From assembly GCA_003508835.1 (NCBI GenBank), contig PUFA01000006.1, forward strand, positions 62,001 through 126,000: a DNA stretch of 64,000 nucleotides. Direction: 5' to 3'. Source of the DNA: Eonycteris spelaea (Eukaryota; Chordata; Mammalia; Chiroptera; Pteropodidae). The number at the start of each line of letters is the position of its first letter. Within the stretch, counting starts at the first letter, position 1. The notes beneath the pieces were generated by a model that was not told where the DNA came from, ran no database searches, and worked only from the letters and a program-made list of their open reading frames with translations. The translations under genes and the position numbers were made by a program. Below, piece after piece: positions 13,111 to 25,411 of the stretch.

Positions 13111-14154
13111 TGAAAGTGCTCTGTGGAATCTTCCAAGGTAGCACAGTGTCTCAAGATTTGGCTTTGCCATTTACACAGGATGGGATTTTGAGTGCAGGAA
13201 AGTCATCTTTGCACACCTTCCCCACAGAGCTGCTAGGAGGATTTACCAGGTGTCGCCCACCCTGCATGATACGTCACAGCAAATAAAGCACTGTCATGCT
13301 GCTCCTTCCCCACAAAAATACTGAAGAGAAAGCCAGGCAAGGAATATTCTTATTACCATTTTACAGACAGGAAAGTTGAAGCACTGAAACTGCAAATTGT
13401 CTTACCCAAGCTCACATTGCATTTCAGACAAGTTTTGAAAAAGTAACAGGGTTCCACAGACACAGGGTGATAATGTGAACACCCCAAAATTAACAGATGG
13501 GTCACAACTTTGGGGAGTCCTGGTGTAGGAGGGTACTTGGGCTTTTCAGGGTAGTAGCAGCCCTTATTTTGAGAGGATTGGCTTAATCTCTGGACTTCAG
13601 GGTCCCAGGTGTGAGGGAGGAGCCCAGAGAGGTGGTGAGAGCTTCTGAGAGAAGAGAAACACCTGGCCAGCTGGTGTCAAAGGGTGACTCAGCAGCCTAT
13701 GAAATGTTTACCCAGCATGGAAGGGATGTTATGTATAGATCAATAGACAAACAGGTAGAAAGAAGGACTGAACAACAGATCCAGCAAAAGCATCCCCTTA
13801 GCTCTCAACGCCACTCCTCCAGCCTCCCCACCATGACCAGCCTACTGGCCAGTCCTGGAGAGATCTCCACCCACAGTGAAGGCAGGGTCTGACTGACCAG
13901 AAATCATTGCAGTTGGATGAAGCATGTGCCCCTGCCTCACTCCTGTGGGTTCCTTAGCCCCTGGTTCCCTTGGTGAGGATATAGCGCCTACAACACAGGA
14001 GGCCCATGGGAAGGGCTCTCCTGCACCAGCTACCTCTCTTGCCTGGGCTTCTCATTACCACAGAATGTCTGTGAAATGGTTCCTGAAGTCAGGACCCTTT
14101 CCTGTTCACCCTCAGATTTTCAAAGAAGTGCCACTAAAGAGTTGCCCAATAAAA

Positions 14155-14345
14155 CTTTCTATATTGATGGAAGTTCTCTATTCGGTGCTACCCAATAGCC
14201 ATTAGCCACACATGGCTGTGGAGCACACTGGCCAGGAAGACTGGGGAACTGATTTAAACTTTTTACCAATGTTAATGAAGTTAAATGTAAATTTATATTA
14301 CAGTATATAGCTAGTGGCTACTGCATTGGGCCGCACAGCTCTGGA
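14155..14345 (+). repeat. MER5-like hAT (Charlie) non-autonomous DNA transposon
   Basis: Left end 'gtgctacccaatagccatta' with 'ccacacatggctgtggagca', right end 'tagtggctactgcattgggc' and 'cgcacagctctgg'. These are the paired termini of the MER5 group. No coding capacity. Confidence 0.65.
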
Positions 14346-14389
14346 AACAAAAGGAGACAATAAAAACAAAATAACTGCACCATGATTTG

Positions 14390-14570
14390 GGACTTCAAAA
14401 GCACATCTTCTCATTTGTCTATCCTGTGAAATAAATGTTAATTCTCATTTTGTAGAGGAGAAACCTGAAGCTCAGAGAACTTAATAGCTTCCATGCTGAG
14501 AAAGATATTAAGTATCAGAAGCATGATTTAATCCCAGATCTCTTAATTCCAAAACTCCACTCATACCTCT
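14390..14570 (-). repeat. MIR SINE fragment
   Basis: Complement of MIR: 'attctcattttgtagaggag', 'aaacctgaagctcagagaac' and 'atttaatcccagatctctta'. Confidence 0.6.
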
Positions 14571-14949
14571 GTACAACTCCGCCCACTTATGTAAGCATCA
14601 CATATTTATCAGATGATTATTTTTAGGTGCCTGCCTCTGGGATAGACAAAGAAAAACGAAGAAGAGGCAGTCCCAGGCTTTGGGTAGGTATCTCTGAACA
14701 AAGACAGTTAATTGCCACAATAAGAATGTGAGTATAAAAATTACTTTAAGTGGTTTTCTTCTAAGTAGCTCAAAGCACTTTATTTTAAATCTATATCTAA
14801 GGACTCTCAGATTTACATTTCAGGCCCCAACCTCTGCCCAAAACTCCAAATAGGCATACCAAAAAGCCCATTCGAATACTGAATTGGATTCTCAAGCTTG
14901 CCTCAAACCTGCTCTTCACCATCTCAGTAAGTGGCAGTTCCCTTCTTCC

Positions 14950-15530
14950 AGTTGTTCCACTCCAAAACTCTGGAGTCATCCATTACTCCTTTTTCTTTCA
15001 CACCTTTCATCACCAAATATTATTAGCTCTACCATCAAGAAGCACCATCTCCATCACTGCCATCCTGGGAGTCTATCATATCATCACCTCTATGTGGACT
15101 ATAACAAACTAGTTCCCTTTGTCTCTCCCTTTCTCCTAGTTCTCTTTTCCATGCAGTAGCCAGAGTTTTCTTTGAAAAGTCTAAGCCAAAGCATGTCTCC
15201 TCTTGTCTTCAAGCACCAAAGGTTTCCCAAAGTGCTCACCAGAGTCCATAAGGCCCATCACAATCTGGCCCCTGATGCTTGTCTGACCTCATTTTCCACC
15301 TCTTTCCTCTTTGCTCTACAGGTCCAACCACACCAGGTCTTCCAGGTCACTTCCTCCTCATGGCCATTGCACAACTCACTCCCTCACTTCCTCCCAGTTT
15401 CTAACCAAAAGTTCCCTTATCAAAGAGGCACTTGCCATCCCCTTATGTTTCAATTTTCTTCATAACACTTATCACCTCCTGACGCTTAGTATGCTTGCCT
15501 GTTGTTGCTCTCCTCCCACTAGAATATAAG
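14950..15530 (+). repeat. L2-like LINE, 5' part of an interrupted copy
   Basis: Shows the ORF2 tail and 3' UTR landmarks of the CR1/L2-clade element: 'gtccataaggcccatcacaa', 'tctggcccctgatgcttgt', 'taacacttatcacctcctga' and 'actagaatataagctgta'. The copy is split by the palindromic element that follows and resumes at about 15,729. Confidence 0.65.
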
Positions 15531-15728
15531 CTGTAGGAATAGGATAGGTAGATAAAATACAAGATATCTTGTTAAATTTTTATTTCAGATTAAAAAAACT
15601 AATTTTTCAGTATGAGCTTGTCCTAGATGCTGCATGGAATATACTTACACTAAAAAACTATTGTTTATCTGAAATTCCGACTTTACTGGGTGTCCTGTAT
15701 TTTTAGGTGCTAAATCTGGCATCCCTAC
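15531..15728. repeat. Palindromic MITE (MER53-like), nested in L2
   Basis: The left half, 'aatacaagatatcttgttaa' then 'tttcagattaaaaaaactaa', is mirrored by the right half, 'actattgtttatctgaaatt' then 'actgggtgtcctgtattttt', ending 'gctaaatctggcatcccta'. The whole unit is an imperfect inverted repeat of about 190 bp. It resembles MER53 from memory of the consensus. It sits inside an L2-like copy and so is younger than it. Confidence 0.6.
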
Positions 15729-15840
15729 CCAGGGAGGCAGGGACAGTTGCTGTTTTGCTCATTGCTGTGTCTCCAACGCTTGAACTGCGCCTGACACTTA
15801 GTATGCTCTCAGTAAATATTTATGGAACGAATGACTGTTC
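15729..15840 (+). repeat. L2-like LINE, 3' part of the interrupted copy
   Basis: Resumes with 'ccagggaggcagggacagtt', 'cattgctgtgtctccaacgc' and 'agtatgctctcagtaaatat', completing the L2 3' end broken by the MITE. Confidence 0.65.
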
Positions 15841-15889
15841 AACCAGGTCATGAATCTGTGTACTACGCCTAAACTTTCAATAAACAGCC

Positions 15890-16480
15890 TGCGAGTCAGA
15901 GGGGCGGAGCCTCTAGGCTGAGTAAGCCCAGTTCACAACTAGGGTCCCAGACAGCTGTTGAACTTTCCAAACAGGTGGAGCAGTTGGGCTCTCTGCTGCC
16001 CGTTGGGAAACAAAACTCCTCCCCAGCTCAGGTGAACGACACGCCCCCTTGGGGCGGGCCTCCCCTACCGGCGGGCGGGACCCAGCCCTCGCCTGAGCCA
16101 GGGCCCTTTAACGCCCCGCCTCCCCGCCTCCACTCGCGCCCCCGGTGTGAGGTCACCCGGCTGGTGGCCAATGGAAACGTAGCTTACTGGCAGGCGGTGC
16201 CGGCGGCTGATGTCGAAGAGGAAGTGAGCTGGGGCTGTAGCGATGGCCCGGGGCTGGAGCCCGCGGCCGCCTCCGCCGCCACCAGCGCGTCCGGAGCAGC
16301 CACGGCCGCAGCTGGAGCGGGGGCCAGAGTCGCGGCCGGAGTGGAGGCGGCGCGTGTGAGTTGCCGAGAGTCGCCGGTGCCGGAGCACCTCAAACTCTGT
16401 GCGGGAGCGCTTCAGGTGGGCTGAGAGGCCGTCGCCCCTCCGCACCGCTCCCCCAGGCCCAGACAGCGGGGCTGGGATCT
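15890..16480 (+). promoter_or_regulatory. EFCAB14 CpG-island promoter
   Basis: This stretch is rich in G+C and CpG, unlike its AT-rich flanks. It holds GC boxes (for example GGGGCGGG at 16,051 and GGCGGG near 16,072), a CCAAT box at 16,168-16,172 and a nearby GGTCAC half-site. There is no obvious TATA box. The start of transcription is probably near 16.2 kb, a housekeeping-type broad promoter. The exact start cannot be read from sequence. Confidence 0.75.
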
Positions 16481-17185
16481 CCCCAGGTGTTGAACTGGCT
16501 CCTCTCAGGCCGAGCCCTCCGAGCCGAATTCTGGGTCGTCCTCGTCTCAGGCTTCCTTCAAACTCAGGACGGAGGCCAGAGGACAGTGAGCACCCCAGAC
16601 CTGGGCATTTTCTCGGCGCCCAGGCTGTATCCGGAGCCCCATCCTGCTACCACCTCTCCAGCTAGAGAGAGACTAGCGCGTTCCCACTGTTTCCTTCTGC
16701 GCCTCTCCCTCTCATTCAAGAGCAAGTTTTTTTCCCTCTCTATTGGAAATCCTGCCCCGGAAATCCAAAACACCCATCTGTGTGTCCTTCCCCAGCTCTT
16801 GGATCACTCTTAGAAATATCTACTTATCAGGGCTGAGGATCGCTCATACTTGACTTGGCTTTTCATCCCTTTTGGGAGACAACGGTTTCCCCCTTCACAC
16901 ACGCTTAACTGAAACTCCATGCCCAAGACTTTATCCATTAGGATCCCTAGCTCCCTGGCTATCTCTATGTGACTTCCCTCACCTACTTGAGTTCCAGTGT
17001 CCTCTGGACTCCAATCTCCAGCCCACAGCGGATCTGGTCAGTCCCACCTCTGGGTGGGAGTGACCAGGGGGCTCTGGCCCAGGATCCCCCACCCTGGAAG
17101 GCAACTCCAAGGGAGCAAGAGAATTGGGCGTCGGGTACGATCCTGGCAGCTCCGGAGTGGGTGCCCACTGACCCCACACAAGAAG
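16200..17185 (+). other. EFCAB14 5' untranslated region (probable)
   Basis: GC-rich sequence from the CpG island leads to the start codon. Reading frames of up to 150 codons occur here but none resembles a known protein. A weak donor-like CAG/GTGGGC at about 16,405-16,413 could begin a 5' UTR intron. Otherwise the leader is one long exon. I cannot decide between these. Confidence 0.45.
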
Positions 17186-17367
17186 ATGAAAAAGCGCAAA
17201 GAGCTCAATGCATTGATTGGCTTGGCTGGGGACAGCCGAAGAAAGAAGCCCAAGAAAGGTTCGGGCCACCGCCTGCTTCGCACTGAGCCTCCTGACTCAG
17301 ACTCTGAGTCCAGCTCGGAGGAGGAAGAAGAATTTGGTGTAGTTGGAAATCGCTCTCGCTTTGTCAA
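17186..17367 (+). CDS. EFCAB14: EFCAB14 coding exon 1
   Basis: Begins MKKRKELNALIGLAG and ends ...NRSRFV plus two bases, with donor AA/gtgagt. The frame is open upstream to about 16,997 but has no earlier in-frame ATG there, which supports this start. It has a G at -3. Confidence 0.95.
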
Positions 17368-20300
17368 GTGAGTAAATTTAGTGGTGAGGGGTGGGATGGG
17401 AAAAGGCATCCCCTTGCACTACTAAGGAGGCAAATTGAAAAGGAGAAGGGAATTCTTAGGAAGAAAAATGAATATAGACCTTGGAAGGCGAAGAGGGAGA
17501 AAAGTCTCTAAGGGGTAGGTGAGCTCACGTTCTGAATGAAAGATAAGTTAAAAGATCTGTCTCTAAGTGTACTAAGAAGAGCTCTGAATCAAGGAGGGAA
17601 GTGTGGGCTTGGGGAATGTGCCAAGAGCCTAGAGACCAAGTTGGGAGTAGCAAAGAAGCTAAAAATAGGGACATGGGAGCAGAGAAACTTTCAGAACTAA
17701 CCTTTTTTAAAAGTGTAGGAATGACAGGGACCTTAAGACTGCAAATTATTTACTTGTTGAGTCAGGATCTTGGTGATGGGAGAATATGGTGAGGGACATA
17801 CTGTAGCAAGTATGAGCTCGAGAGTAATGGGACATGGAGGACAAAAGGAAGAGGCAGTTTTTTCCTAAGCCACTTAGATGGTGCAGCCACTAGACAAATC
17901 CAGTAGTAAGCACTAAGGACATTGAGAATTGGGGCTCAGGGTGGGAAAGGGCTGAAGAGAACGTTGAAAGTGCCTTGAACCCTCTCAGGGAGCACAAAAA
18001 AGAAAAGAGTACTGAGGATGTTGAAGTAAGGGCTAGGCAGAAGGTTGGGGTGCTAAAAGAGTTTGAATCCTTTGGGGTTTGTTTAGAGTGTCTTTCCTTC
18101 TATTTGGTAAAGAATTTGGATTTTAATCAGCTTTGCCAGATTAGGTAGTTAAGGGTATTCCTAGGTTTAGGCCGTGAAGATCTGATGAAGTGGAATAGCT
18201 CAACTGGAGTAGTCACCCTGTTGAGTTAGTTTAGACCTTAAGTGCTGATTGAAGTTTGGTATGAAATCTCACCCCTGTGTTTCCTTCTGTCTGAGCCAAG
18301 AAGCTAGAGTATACCAGGTGTCCACTTAAACCTACAGTTCCTATCTCTTTCATTCCATTTACAGTAAAACTTGCTCAAAAGTTTATGAAGTTTCAATAAA
18401 CTGAAACATGGTCTCCATGGGGCGAGCATGTATTTGAGAGAGAGAAGTAGATAGGTAAATTACAGTGCAGTGAGGGAATTGCAGAGCAGCTCGAGTCTTT
18501 ACACTTTCCTAACCTGAGATTGTTTCCAGAGACCCGAATTAATAATGATGGCAGTGTACTGCAGTGGCCACAGGTGCTTCCTGTGGCTCACAGGAACGCC
18601 TTCTATTTCTATGAAGTTTGAACTTTTGTATCTAGTAGACGAATTCTTCATAGGTCATATTATTTAGTCATTTTCAGCTATGTTAGTTCCAGTCATTTCA
18701 GTGCTGTTCAGATTTAAGTGTGTTGTTACCCTGTGTTCCCTGGTAGGTCAACTGGTTATTCATTAAAAAAGATAATTGCATGGCAGCACATGTATGCTGT
18801 TTCTAATAAAGCTGTGCTCATAATCACTTTTGTACTCCTGGTTGAATTTGTTCTTATGATCAGGGGAGACTATGTACGATGCTGCAAGATCTGTTATCCC
18901 CTCTGTGCTTTTGTCATCCTTGCCGCTTGTGTCGTGGCCTGCGTCGGCTTGGTGTGGATGCAAGTTGCTCTGAAGGAGGATCTGGATGCCCTCAAGGAAA
19001 AATTTAGAACAAGTAAGTGACCGCACATTTCTGAATTGAATCTTGGAATCTTTTCCAGGTTCTAGGACAAAGTGGACCATGATGAATTAAGAGTTTTGCC
19101 CACTGATGAAGCGATTATACGTTTTCCAGCATTTTTATACTCTTTCTTAGCTGTCAACTTGACTATATAACAGTTATTTGTTTTAAACACAGAAACAAAA
19201 AAAGATTTCTTATTCATGTGTCTTAGGACAAGTAGCATATGAAAAATGGCGTTGAAGTCAACATTTAGGGTACAGAAGGGAAGCATGAAGGTCCAAGAAT
19301 CTGGAACCTTGGTTAACCTTCACCTGTTGCCACTTGTACTTCCACAAATATAAAGTGGCAGTAGCAACACTAGGCTATTTCTTCCTCCAGGGGCCGTTTG
19401 AGAAAGAATGTGAGAGTCTGTCAATTTCCTCCTTAAAAACATGATAGGAACATAAGAATGAGCAATAATAATAATAGCCAACATTTATGGAGTGCTTACC
19501 GTGTGCCAAGTCACAAATATTTGTCTCGTGAGTTTTAAACTTTGAAATTTTTTTTAAGTTAAAGAGTTTTCTGTGTTCTGAATTAAAAGTGAATTATATT
19601 TGCACATCCAAAGTACTTTTTCTTAAAGGTGTCCTTGCATGATACTTTCTGCCAATTTAACCTAAATATCTTACTTTAGTAACACTGAGATCTTTGGTTC
19701 TAGGTTTCAAGGGTTAGTTTTCTAAGTTGAGGAACCAGTTTCAAGTTAGTCACAAATACTCTAACCTTAGCAGCATGAGCACACCAGGAAACTGACCACC
19801 AAGCTTTCTCAAGGTCACAAAGAAAAGTGGCACCAGAACTGGAATTAGAGTTGTTTTCTTACTTCCTTTCTTAAGCCTCAGGAGATCATAACATCCTTGT
19901 CTCCTTCACTCCAGCTTCTCTTTGCTGCCTACAGTTATTCAAGTTCCGAATCTGACATAGGGACAGCTAATCCTTAGTGAGATGACGTTCTTAGTGATGT
20001 TGCTTGAAAACAAAAATGTTGAAATACTAACTTTGGTTTTCTTTTGAGCTTCTATTCAGAGAATGGAGTTAGGTAATTCATAATTCTCAAACAGAATCAT
20101 CCTCACCTATATGTTTTATCAACTGGTGGAATCAGGGTACGATGTAAGAAAGAATGACATGTATATTTTAGTTATTGTTCCTCCTTAATGGTTTTCCTTA
20201 GCAATATTGCAGGGTTTTTCTAAGGCCAGTGTTTTCTTTACAAATAGTAATCATAACTTAGAAATGAGGTTCTCGGAAAGGTGTTTAACTATAAACACTG

Positions 20301-23300
20301 AGGACACCTGTCTGTGCCATTATCTCTCTATAATTAGTTAGGCTTCCTAGGTTTGTGCTACATCTTGTTTTGATCACAGATAGAAATTATTTATGTTTAT
20401 ATTTCAAAACATTGTTCGATTCTACCTTCAGGGATTCCTTTCTCTGACTCCTCTGTGCCTAGTTTACAGGACACCCATGCAGTTTGTACTTTAGTTTTTC
20501 AGGGAATTTATTTAGAAATGCAGTCGTCAGCAACAAATATTTATTGAGCACATGTTAATACCAATCCCTGGAAATACTATATCAGGAGGGTCCAGGAATT
20601 GTACCCTGGACTGTGAGACCTGCTTTCTATCAGTGAGCAACATTCCCCGGGACCCTGACTACATTTGTCAGCCAGCTGAATGAAGCAGATTTAGAATTGT
20701 CAATCCAGCTGCTTTGTTGGCTTTGGTTTGCTACAATAGAAATATCTGAAGCAGGACTTCCTGAGGGAGGACATAGGGTAGGGCCTGAGGCATATGTCAG
20801 TCCATGGGCTGAACCATTGTGGACCACTTGCCCAAGAGTTTTTTTGTGAAAATCATCATCTTGACTTAATGATGTCAATCTTGTTAAGCTTACATAATCT
20901 TTCTTTAAATTATGCTTCTGCTTTAAATATTTTAACAATTTTTACTTATTGTTTTTCAAGAGGACAGTGGAAGTCACAGACTCAAATATGACCAACTGCC
21001 AATCTGGCTTTACTACTTTTTTGAGAAATTCAAAGCCCATTGTTCTTTATCTCAATAAATTTTCTAAGACACTTGTGAGGAAAGGAGGTAGGGCTGCTGA
21101 AATACTGAAATAGAAAGCAGAGCAGAAAGGCTTGGTAGTTTTCCTCATGACCAAAGAGTAACTTGATCCTTAAGCTAAAAGTACTGGCTGGCCTTGAAAC
21201 TGTTAGCTCAGTATTCTTTTTCTAGAACCAGGTACTCCAAAAGACCTCCACACTTACTCTGAGGAAGATTCTATTCTCAGCCCTCCCTCTCACTCAAATA
21301 TGAAATGCTAGAGTGATAGAAAAGAATTGAGAAGAGAAGGAAAGTATTAATCAAGCATCTCCTTTTTGGTGATACAGACAGAGTAGCAGTTTGGTCATTT
21401 CGTACAAACTTAAAACTGGTCTTGTGCTAATGAGGGTATTAGCTGGAGTATACCAGAAAGAGTGCTGGTTCTAGGAGCAAAAGGTTTGAGTCTTGAATCC
21501 TGGCTTGCTCATTACCAGCTGTAAAACTTGGACAAGTCACTTACTCTTTCTGAGTCTTTGCTTTCCTATCTGTAAAACAAAGATGGTTTTTTTTTTTTTT
21601 TTTGCTACCAAAGCATTTTGGGCATTCCTCTGTCATAACATTATCACACTGTATAGTAACTGTGACAACACCTCGCTCCCCACTAGACTGAGAGCTTCAG
21701 GATCTTTTTATGAACTAGTGCTGGGTTAAGGCTGGGCACATGGTAGGGACTCAATAGCAAGTTGAATATTTACATAAAACTTTACTGCAAAATATAAAGA
21801 CATAAAATATTGCCACTGGCAGTATATGTGTTCCATCCGAAGGTAGTGTGCAGAAATCTCCATTTCCTGATCTTGAAGATCAGGAAAAGAGCTAAGTAAG
21901 TTCTGAGTATTAGTATACTAAATTTTAAATGAATTGCTTTCCATGTTGAACATGAATTAGTACTCCTAAATTGTTTGTTTGCTACACTTCTCATTTCTGT
22001 AGTCAGAGTGCCTTAATTTGGCTTGTCTCTCCTAAAAAGCCTCAACTCAGGTAATGAATATGATCCCCTTTGGGTTCATACAATCCTCAGGATCCAAAGT
22101 GTTTTCAAGGCTTGTCAACTTTACATGTTTATTAGTAAGTGTAACTCAGGTTATTTAGGTGTTTGTCTTCCTTTTCTCCTACCTTCTACTTAATTTGTGT
22201 GGACTGCAGCAGAGAGAGAGACTCTCCTTCTCACCCTCACTTGGGACCTTTGACCACCTCAGAATGGCAGATATGTGTGGGATGAGTTACTCTTCAACCT
22301 AACTGAAAATGTGAAAGAAATTCACTGAAATGCTAAGTGTTGCATTAATTGCATTAATTTAGACTGGTAAAATGTTCTTACTGTGTGAGATGGATATAAT
22401 CCTGCACACCATGTATAAATCAAATGTTACATTTAAAGCCTGTTCATAAAGAAATCCTTGGGGCTCATTTTTTGAAAAATGAGTAAATGTATCTAATTTC
22501 TTTTAATAATTCTGAGTTTTCAAGTAGTGGGTTTCTTTGTAGTAGGGATACCATCCTCCACCCCCACTCCAATTTTTGTGAGATTTTTGTTGGGTTTTGT
22601 TTGTTGAGTTGTTTTTTTTTTTTTTGTTTTTTGTTTTTTAACATAATAGGATAACATTATCTTCATTTCATGCCCTACCATTATTTCACTGGACAAGCAT
22701 TTGAGTTCTGTGTACCTGGCACTGTGGTGGGTCCTAGGAACACATAACAAATAAGATTTGGTCTCTGTCCTCAAGCAGCTCTCTTGTCAGTCTGGTGGAA
22801 GAGACAGACAAGTATATAGTTACAGCACAGTGTGTTAAGTGCTTGGTAGTTAGGAGTGATAAAGATGTGGTGGTCCAAGGTGGGGGTGGGATATTTGTGC
22901 TAAATCTTGAAGGACTTAATTAGGCCAATGTGACAGAAATGAAGAAGGGGCAGGCCAAGGGCATCTGGGCAGAAAGAATAAAGGGTACAGGGTCACCGAG
23001 GCTTAAAGAGGTTGGTGTGACAGGAACATCTGCTTGGCTCTAAAGTAGATTGAAGAGGTAGGTAAAGTGATGAGCAACATGGTTGGAAGGTAAGCAAAGG
23101 CCAGATTTATTCAGTCAGTAATATTTACTGAGTGCCTAAAATGTGCCAGGTATATTCTAAGTGCTGACCATACGGAAATGAACAAAAAGTCTTGGTGCTT
23201 ACATTTTAGTAAATTGTTTTATATCTGTTCTATGTGCCAGTTTTTGGTTTTAAAGAAAACAGATAAGAACTAATCGGGCAGTGTGTGGATTTAAAAGAAG

Positions 23301-25378
23301 TGATGTAGGTTTTATTCTACAGGGTCAGCCTTTATCAATATTTTATTTTCCATGAAAAGAAAGATACTCTTTGAAGAAGAGAAAGCAGTCTTTCAGGTCT
23401 CTGCCTTTAGGCTGACAAAGCTCTAAACCATTCAGGAAATACTGTTTCCCAAAGGAAAGGCCAAATATTACCCTGCACATCACCTAACATGTTATTCCTT
23501 TATCTTCTCTTTCACTTTGAACTTTTGGGTTGATTTAGGACTTAAGAAAACTCTGTTTATGAAAAAGATTTAAAATCTTAGTCCTCATAACAGTACTTGA
23601 AAGGTGGTAAGAACCCACCTTGCATTTGATTAATTTGATATAGGAAAAAAGTAGACTTAAGCACTTACAGATATAACTTAGGATTTCACCATGAGCATTA
23701 ATGTAGTAAGGTTTATAAATCTTCATTGACTAATCCAAACTCCTTTATTGAGCTAATCAATACTTAACATTTATCATTTACTGTGTGCCTGATCAGCTGT
23801 GTTTAGTACTTTACAGCCATTGTTTCACTTATTCTAAAAATCCTGTAAAGTTTATTTTATCTGTGTTACAGATGAGGAAACTGAGCTCAAAGAATTTGAG
23901 TAATTTGCTCAAGATCACAGTATGTTAGAGTGGAGATTCAAGTCCATCTCTTTCTGCTGATATTCATCGTTATCATTTTTAACCATCTGACTTTTTAAAA
24001 AGTTGTTTTGCCAGTAGTGAAATAGCCTCAATTAAAAGAGAGCTTTAGTGTTAAAGGTACACATTTACATAAATAAAAGAACAGTGCCGTTAATAGATAT
24101 GAATTCAGCCATTATTCACCCAGTGTTAACTTTTATTAATCTACCTTCTTTCCTACTATATGATCCTTGTTTTCATCTTAGAACTTTATGAATATTTATG
24201 ATTGTTCCTATTTTTGCTTTTAGTGGAATCTAATCAGAAAAGCTCATTCCAAGAAATTCCCAAACTTAATGAAGAACTACTCAGCAAACAAAAACAACTT
24301 GAGAAGATTGAATCTGGAGAGCTGGGCTTGAGCAAAGTGTGGATCAACATCACAGAAATGAATAAGCAGGTAGCAAAAGTGATTTTATTTCTGTGTAAGT
24401 TGTGAATAGTTTTTTTTGGTATGAATTTGTAGATATAGGACATTCTACATTGTTTTACTTTTTGAAATGGTATTTTGCCTACTGTGATCCCAGCATGTAA
24501 AGTTGAGTAAAATAGGTAATAGTTATGCATTTGCCAAATATTTAAAATGTTAACCCTTCTGCAAAGTAGTAGTTTAACCAACTAGAGCAGTTTGGAAGGA
24601 GTTGGAAATTCTTGAGTCAACTTTTTTTAAGGAGCAGTGTAAGTATTAAATTAAAAAAAGAGTGCCATCTAACCCCAGGAAAAATGGATAGCCTATTTTT
24701 ATTAGATTATGAGAGCTTATCTTGTTTAAGAGAGTTTACAAACTTATAGACACAACCGTGGATTGTAGTGCTATACACCATACTAACAAAACTGGAAACC
24801 ATCCACAGCAAATGATAGTTATTCTAGCATAGCATAGGAAGCAATGATAGAGTTAGTTAAATACCTTGTCCAGGCAAGCAAGCCTAGAGCAAAAACTTTC
24901 CCTGTCCCTAAATTGGCCAGATCTCAGTAGTCATTGATTCCAAAAGAGCAGGAAAAGGGTTTATTCAAAGGATGTCGATCAAGCATCTTGTATGTATACA
25001 GTTGCACTGGGTAACTATAGTAGCTATCCCCAGTTTTTGCAATTTAGTTAGGGAAGATGAGCATTGAGAAGAAAACAAGTACCCAATGAATAGTACACCT
25101 GCAAAGTGCTTAGAGATAGATAGGCCATCCTTGTTGGGGCTAAGAGGACAGTCAGTTTTTCAGACTGTGGTCACAAAGTTCAGAGTCAGCCAATGGCAAG
25201 GAGCACTATGCTAGGATAAAGTACTTACACATATTTCTGAAGCTACCTCTACCTTTCAGCAGTAGTTTGAGAGTGGTATGGTTTAGCACGTAAGACCAGA
25301 ATTCAGTGGTCTGGGTCTGCGACTTTAAAATTTTTGTTTGGAACCCACAAAAAATGTTACATCATTATCCAGTAAACA

Positions 25379-25411
<33 letters not shown>

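Larger units (their letters stand above)
1..15890. other. Intergenic region upstream of EFCAB14
   Basis: No open reading frame here resembles a known mammalian exon. The longest frames are short and fall in repeats or simple sequence. The region holds a Tigger-type transposon, many MIR and L2 pieces, an L1 3' end and several microsatellites, listed separately. Stretches such as 1-620, 2,100-2,900, 4,200-5,400 and 8,100-9,600 show nothing I can name. Confidence 0.7.
19013..24223 (+). other. EFCAB14 intron 2
   Basis: Contains a MIR-like piece near 19,465-19,520, the MIR at 21.4 kb, poly-T runs at about 21,585-21,603 and 22,610-22,640, an L2-like piece at 22.7-23.2 kb and a MIR at 23.75-23.95 kb. 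The remainder, including 19.5-21.4 kb, shows nothing I recognise. Confidence 0.8.

Noticed and set aside
15975..16813. Reading frames of 126-150 codons in the CpG island on both strands
   Set aside because: Low-complexity Ala/Gly/Arg/Pro translations caused by high GC and few stops; no recognisable protein. They are probably 5' UTR or promoter.
18718..18863. Extended frame upstream of EFCAB14 exon 2 (MCCYPVFPGRS...)
   Set aside because: A good acceptor lies at 18,863 and exon 1 joins in exact phase. The upstream part is intron read-through.
20580..20960. Possible tRNA or RNA gene near 'gggtccaggaattgtaccct'
   Set aside because: I could not form a cloverleaf or find A and B boxes at correct spacing.
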